This document shows, in pieces, positions 58,302 to 64,000 of a stretch of DNA of 64,000 nt. This stretch comes from Liolophura sinensis (lineage: Eukaryota; Mollusca; Polyplacophora; Chitonida; Chitonidae), in NCBI RefSeq assembly GCF_032854445.1, contig NC_088301.1, forward strand, positions 1,862,001 to 1,926,000, read 5' to 3'. Under the pieces are notes generated by a model. The model was not told the origin of the DNA and did not search any database. It worked only from the letters and a program-made list of their open reading frames with translations. The stretch's first letter is position 1. Each line of letters starts with the position of its first letter. Position numbers and translations under genes: made by a program.

Positions 58302-60333
58302 TCTTTAGACCTGGACATGCCACTGGCATCGGCTCGTGAACGTGATTTTACATTGGTAACTCCTGCAATATACACGTGATCTGGGGTTAAAGGGTGTAGA
58401 AGCAAGTCCTAAAATAGGAGTTGTGTCCCTTGCGGCTCTTCTTCAGTATGTTAGACTGGGTATAAATATAAACATTCCACAGAGTCATATGATAGCGCCA
58501 TACGAATGTAGGAAGCATGTTGGCTGACGCCAAGGCGTCATATCCCCAGTGGAATCACACCGCCACCCTTACTACCACGATAACTATAATAGTATAAGTA
58601 TAGCATAAGTCAGGCGAATGTTTATGGCCTACTGTGTGCGCACGTACTATCTGTCACACCATATCTACTGCCGTCATTGAGACTTAACAGAATTCCAATT
58701 TCACATCTAACGCAAAATTTGATTCATATTTCTGTTATTTATATAGATTAACAACTGTGGATAATATTACATTTTTTGCAATTTAGTCAAAATATAAAAT
58801 GCCGTTGTATTATATCGTGGATTTATCTTGACACCTTATAAATGGTCACATCTAACTCCAGGAATTCAAAGTTGAACTTTCAGACTTTGTCTGAAGTGTA
58901 ATCTGTCATTTTGGACCTGCCCTCTTTTATGTAGCTGGCATCAAAGATGGGAAATAAACGTTCTAACTTATATTAGTTCCTTTATAAAGGTTCATAGGCT
59001 ATATGGAAATAATGCTTGTGCACATATTGTTAAACACAACAATTAAATCACAATAATAATTATACGAAGATTATGAATGTAAAGTAAGTTTGATTTATAA
59101 TTGCTACATGACATACACACAAGTGACGAGGTATCATCATTATTATTACCAGCTATTGCATCAGCGCACCGCTTGGGTTGTAAACACGCCATCCGGGCAC
59201 GTATAAGTGATGGTTAAGGTCCATGCGGTTTTGCTGTACACAGGGTGAATTTGGGCGGGTACACGCCATTACAATTCCCCTTCCACCCACCACCCACCCC
59301 CTCGCCCTGTGCATAGGGTATTACTACATTCTAATGTCCTGGCTACTCGTAACCACTGGTTCTTCCCGTACATGCAGGCAGTCAATCAAATGTTTTGAAG
59401 TTAGTCGACATGCACAACTCCAGATAACCATATCTTGTCACGCGTGGGAAAGTTCGTCAGTAAATTACCTCAGGTTGGTGGTTTTTCCTGGGCTCCCCAG
59501 TTCTTCAGACAGTCGTTGTGTACGTGGAAAACTTTAAATTGAACATAAAGTCTGCCACTAGATATATACATAGAAAAAATAATATAGGACACCGTTATCA
59601 CAGAAAAATATATAAACAATTCTACACAGTTTTGAAATCCCAGAAGATGAAGTTCAGCACTGGGGATGTGGCACTGACGGACAATTCACTCTGAGTAGCC
59701 ATGTTGTAGAAGACTGAAAGCGTCACGTGATAACTGACTGTCACGTCAAAAAAACTATTAGCTCTCGATAGCCAGTGTGGTTTGTTATCGTGGATAGGCA
59801 CATATCGATGCAATACATTGCATTTTGTGGTTAGTTGAAGTGTTAAATGGCTGCATTTTGAACCACATATTTACGAGCAGGGGACTGAGAACCGCTGCCC
59901 GAGTCACAATGCGTACATATTGGGCAGGATACTGCAGTAACTTGTCAAGGTGAGCTGGCAAGAAAAACGCCTCAGGAGAGTCATTATTTGAAGAAAAATA
60001 TTGTGACTTTGCATCATTTTTCCTTAGCAAAGTTAGATTTATTACGAAAATAAATCAAAGTCGAAGAGCTTCTGTGACGTCATTCTTTAGCTACAACATG
60101 GCAAAATGGCATCACCAAATGAGTGGCAGGGTACTGACGACTGTTAGCTATTTGTTTTGTTGATAAGCGGAGTACAGTTTTTAAAAATATTTTTAGAACA
60201 TTTCTGGAAAACTATTTTATTAATTAATTCAGTTTTAGTCGCTGACTTTAGGTTCACTTTTGGTACGACCTTAACATTAATGAAATGATACGGCACCAGA
60301 GTGTAGTCGAATAGGCAATCTACAGTTAAAGAA
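58302..60333. other. Intergenic, nothing recognised
   Basis: Two adjoining reverse frames (59622-59813 and 59785-60030) resemble nothing I know and are not called. No tandem repeats. Confidence 0.45.
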
Positions 60334-60650
60334 ACTATTCCGGAGATTTTTGCTGGTCAAATCAATTTTTTTTTCAGTTTACCAAAAATACCTCAAATTA
60401 ATGCGTTTTAGTTAATACAAAACACGTACTTGTACTAATGATAGTTTTAAAATGACTCTAAAGTTTCAAAAATTGATAATGTGACCCGGTTTGTAAACTT
60501 TAGGAACTCTGTTACCGATTTGGAATGGTATCACGCGCACAGACAAGGCTGATGTTTGTTAAAGGTAATTATTTCAGCTATTCTAAAAGAACAGCCGAAA
60601 TTGAATTTGTGCTGATCGATTTTTTTTGGCCAAAAATATGCAGTATAGCC
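60334..60650. repeat. Foldback/MITE family FB1
   Basis: Left end ACTATTCCGGAGATTTTTGC; right end GGCCAAAAATATGCAGTATA. The right half is the best match to the copy at 285-446 (TTACCGATTTGGAA, GACAAGGCTGATG, AAGGTAATTAT, GTGCTGATCGA). Confidence 0.7.
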
Positions 60651-60828
60651 TATTTAATAGCCGAAGCTCATCTCCGGGATATCAGTGAGACAGAAATATA
60701 TGCACGTCAGACCACATTTAAACCTTCCGGAAGCTGAATGATCACTCACTGGGGAAGACTTATATGTATGTCGTCGCCTGCAATTTTTAAATCTATTTGT
60801 TTATTGAAATCTTGGCGGTTTTTGTTAA

Positions 60829-60980
60829 TCACGTGTACTGTATTCATACAGTCGTATCGTATCGTATCGTATCGCACAAACCGACGTGTGCATCAGCTTG
60901 GTATCGGCCTCTCACGTGTACTGTAATCATACAGTCGTATCGTATCGCACAGACCTATGTGTGCATCAGCTTGGTATCAG
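60829..60980. repeat. Two-copy tandem repeat with (GTATC)n
   Basis: TCACGTGTACTGTA-TCATACAG starts both copies (60829 and 60912) and GTGTGCATCAGCTTGGTATC ends both. They differ mainly in the number of GTATC pentamers (four against two). Confidence 0.9.
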
Positions 60981-61429
60981 AATGAACACTGAACTAAATA
61001 TATAAACATGAAGCTACACACATCAGTTTACACTGTCATAAAAGATATGTACGTTCAACTCGTACACAGATTCAACACGCCAAATTGTATGTGCACTTAA
61101 GTCTATGTATGTATAAAATCGATAGGATTCACGGCGTAATAAAAGCTTTCAAAGTAAAATCGGACACCAAATTGTCAGTGGCTATAAAGATGTGGTTACC
61201 CTAACGCAATGGATGCGGACGTGGCTTAGTCCACGGCATAACGACAGCCTGTGGCTGTGCCACGTGATCTTGGCAGCCGCTGGTTTGATTACCGCGTAGA
61301 GATGACAGCTGTGGCCGTGAAAGATGTGTCAAACCTAACAACGTGTACAGAGACAGCGTCGGTTTCACGTGTTTAGTAAACCATGTGCAGAAATCCAGAA
61401 GCAACGGTCAATATGAATTTCGTGCAAGC
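60981..61429. other. Intergenic, nothing recognised
   Basis: No supported feature. The 67-codon reverse frame near 61201 has no family resemblance. Confidence 0.5.

Positions 61430-61477
<48 letters not shown>
61430..61477. repeat. (TA)n microsatellite
   Basis: About 46 bp of uninterrupted TA. Confidence 0.97.
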
Positions 61478-61479
<2 letters not shown>

Positions 61480-61551
61480 AGCATCAGAGTCAAACTCAAA
61501 TCAGAGTCAAATCAGAGCAGTGGTGACAGTGTGGTCAAATGGTCACACGTA

Positions 61552-61730
61552 ACCAGTAAAATACATTATTTGCCATGAACTTCAGTCGGGTTTTTATTCT
61601 AACTATTCATGTCAATGCTTAAATAGTGTAGCAAACTACACGCCCCATATTGCCATGACTTAAGCAGAATTAGGTAAAAAAAAGTTAATTGCCATCAGAC
61701 ATAACTAGTCTAGAATTATTCAAAACAGTA
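61552..61730. repeat. 190-bp dispersed repeat, copy 2
   Basis: Partner of 36590-36790, same orientation, about two-thirds identical by eye. Confidence 0.6.
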
Positions 61731-61974
61731 ATATAGAATACTTTGTGCATCCTGAAGGTCAAACGAATAATAATATATTGGCCAACTGAAACATATGATG
61801 AAAGATTGTTACATGTATCTACACGTACTTTTGCACGTTACCCTAATCGCTGAGTGCTAGTGTGGGTACATGTGTGTGCATTTTATCACACTGTTATTTA
61901 TTAATATGCAATAAATTATACCTGTATTTTGCGTCAATTCATGCACTGTACATGCCATTCTACTACATATACTG

Positions 61975-62111
61975 CGGCGTGTATGAACGGTATGTGTGCG
62001 TGTGTCTACGTGAGTCTGCGCGACGTCCAGTTTTAAACAAATTATTGCTAAAGATAAACACAGAAGTGGGAAGTTCAATTAGCACAGCGAATATACCGTT
62101 CATACACGCCG
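61975..62111. repeat. Perfect 19-bp inverted repeat
   Basis: CGGCGTGTATGAACGGTAT at 61975-61993 has its exact complement at 62093-62111, with a 99-base spacer. A second, smaller hairpin (AGACGGAGA...TCTCCGTCT) follows at about 62118-62157. Confidence 0.85.
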
Positions 62112-62157
62112 GAATACGTGGAGACGGAGAGTTCCATTCTGGGGAAACTTTCTCCGT

Positions 62158-63054
62158 CTGTAACGGTGTATTTAGGCCAGGGTTGAAGAGGTCGTCTACC
62201 AACCACGTACAGCTCCACGTACTTATGATGCAATAAGTGTCAAACTAGTGGATTGTCCTGATGTGTACAAGTCTGCCATTGGTCGTCCGGGTAACTGTCA
62301 TGATACGTCACATGTCGTGTGTGCCCATTTATTCAAGCAGACTCACGTACTGTGTACGTGTGGAGAGCCGAGTTCGTCAAAACTCAGAACATATGTATTT
62401 ATTTGAACATTCGGAATTTAAACTTACGAGTTTAAATTTAAATCATACGAGTCAGCTTTGAATACTGACTTTCATTTCGAAAACCACAAGGGTGTGTGTT
62501 TTTTTTATTCAAAACTTTGGTATGTCTAGACAGTCTATGGCGTCACATGATCTAGTTTTATAAAACTAGATGATGCTTGACCTGGTTATAGAATGCATCA
62601 GTTTGATAAACGGTTACAGTTCTTGAGTTGTCTGTATGTATGTTTTCAATGGTCGGTTGGCAGCGAAATGAACCAACCAATGAAGTGCCTCAAACATGCT
62701 GAGCCGGGCTAGAATTTTAGAGAAGTATAAACCCATTACTTGGTTCCTTTTCACCGAAACTGAAAACTATTCCGTTTAACGATGACTTCTGTTATGTACA
62801 TTAGTAAAAATCTATGAGACATGCACCATGTTTGAACATGTATACAGTAACGTGGGCTGATCTGGTTTGGCGATGATTTCCATCATAGACGTTTGCCTAA
62901 ACTATGTAACATTTAAATACATGTGTGTATATAACATCCATAATAATAAAATTAATTTCAAGGCTACCTATTTTTAACAAACCTATTCAGCCCTTTTATT
63001 CTCAAAAACTGAATTTATATACATAACACAACATATACAGCCTGTTATTGTATA
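62158..63054. other. Intergenic, nothing recognised
   Basis: AT-rich, without supported features. Confidence 0.5.
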
Positions 63055-63155
63055 TGTGGCCTTCTGCTCGGTTCCTCCCACCATAATGCTGGCCGCCGTC
63101 GTATAAATGAAATATTCTTGAGTACAACATAAAACACCAAGAATACAAAATAAAT
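63055..63155 (+). repeat. SINE1, 3' part
   Basis: CGGTTCCTCCCACCATAATG, CTGGCCGCCGTCGTATAAAT, GAAATATTCTTGAGTACAAC, then AAAACACCAAGAATACAAAA. The 5' half is missing. Confidence 0.8.
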
Positions 63156-64000
63156 ATATGTAGCCTAACATTATACAGCCGTAGTAGTTTTCCTGCACTA
63201 ATAATGTGTATAAATGGGAAGAAGTTGCTAGAAACTATATTGAAAGCTTTTATGCAAGGCGTTTTCGGTTTTTCAAATTTTGAATTCTACTAAATGAATG
63301 TTTTTGTTTTTTGTTTTTTTTTCTTGGTTTTTTGTTGCTCAACGTGTTTATTAAGATCACAAATGCCACACATCTGTATTTTTAATGTAGAGCTTAGACT
63401 TCCGTACAGAAAGGTTTTGCCTGATTTCCTAAATAGCTTAGGACTAAATATGTTACTATATAACATGAAAATGATATTACATAGGCGAGTGATTCACAGT
63501 ATTGTGTCTGGTACACTATACAACGCCTTGCCCAACCAAATAGCCACATTACCAGCCGGGCAGATTTTTTTAATACCAAGAGGGTCACTGCATATGATAC
63601 TCTTTTCTAAAGAGTTGTCTTTTGTTAATGCGGAATGTAGCTGTGGTTGACGAATGTCATAACGCTATAAGGATTTGTCTTCGTTATAATGTGCGCCCAC
63701 CGTGAATACAGACTATAAATGTTAGCCTACACATTACCTGCCCGGACAGCCCAGACGGAGATTTCCACAGACATGCAACATGTAATCACTTGTGTAACAT
63801 GTCTGAAGACGGAAAGGACGGCAAACCAGCGCTTCTATTTTCATCTGCCTAATTTACATACCTTGTGACACGACAGGTGACATAACGTGGCTTTAAAACA
63901 GCACCACCTCGTCCTATCGGGCTTCCGGTGTGATTATAGTTACAGGTGTGCCCCTGTCGACATGGGGATTTCCCCCATATATTATCCTTACTTCCACTTC
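63156..64000. other. Intergenic, nothing recognised
   Basis: The 118-codon + frame 63294-63650 starts in T-rich sequence and overlaps a 64-codon reverse frame. No family is recognised, so no gene is called. Confidence 0.45.

Noticed and set aside
59622-60030. Two adjoining reverse frames of 63 and 81 codons
   Set aside because: In different frames, with no recognisable domain and no convincing splice link between them.

Overview
This is a eukaryotic, intron-bearing, repeat-rich window with only two protein-coding genes I can defend in 64 kb. Gene structure (GT-AG introns, kb-scale introns), tRNA-derived SINE families and the style of the repeats point to a marine lophotrochozoan, most likely a mollusc. 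The species cannot be fixed from sequence alone.

Left part (about 2.6-10 kb, + strand): an ARMC1 orthologue in seven coding exons (3415-9958, 288 codons). All seven exons join in frame and the C-terminus ends in the family's FYW. Intron 3 holds a 55-bp minisatellite, intron 4 a 48-bp minisatellite of about 29 copies, and intron 6 an almost full-length SINE. Downstream, an 83-bp satellite (11.54-13.09 kb) carries a 371-bp SINE with a clean target-site duplication. (TA)n tracts and a short-period array lie at 13.4-15.2 kb.

Centre (about 17.35-31.95 kb): a macro-array of roughly 1.34-kb units, each headed by the same module (module A) whose first 24 bases form a near-perfect palindrome. There are two unit types (A+B+SINE pieces, and A+C). 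A 2.7-kb pair of units was duplicated recently, after a LINE tail had inserted with a 12-bp target duplication. Two decayed module A copies lie outside the array at 33.6 and 34.1 kb. I do not recognise this family; it is the best candidate here for something undescribed.

Right part: a nest of mobile elements at 37.5-38.8 kb (a SINE split at TTAA by a long palindromic MITE, itself split at TTAA by a second MITE with the same ends), then a GT14 beta-1,6-N-acetylglucosaminyltransferase (GCNT-like) with an intronless coding region at 41252-42697, a TATA box and a probable non-coding first exon. After it come a 26-bp minisatellite with a seven-unit higher-order period, a 45-bp and a 30-bp minisatellite, more SINE pieces, and four dispersed copies of a palindromic foldback family. 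From 52.3 kb to the end I see no recognisable gene.

The two genes are unrelated in function: one is a mitochondria-associated armadillo protein, the other a Golgi glycosyltransferase. Most long open frames in the window are by-products of tandem repeats whose period is a multiple of three.
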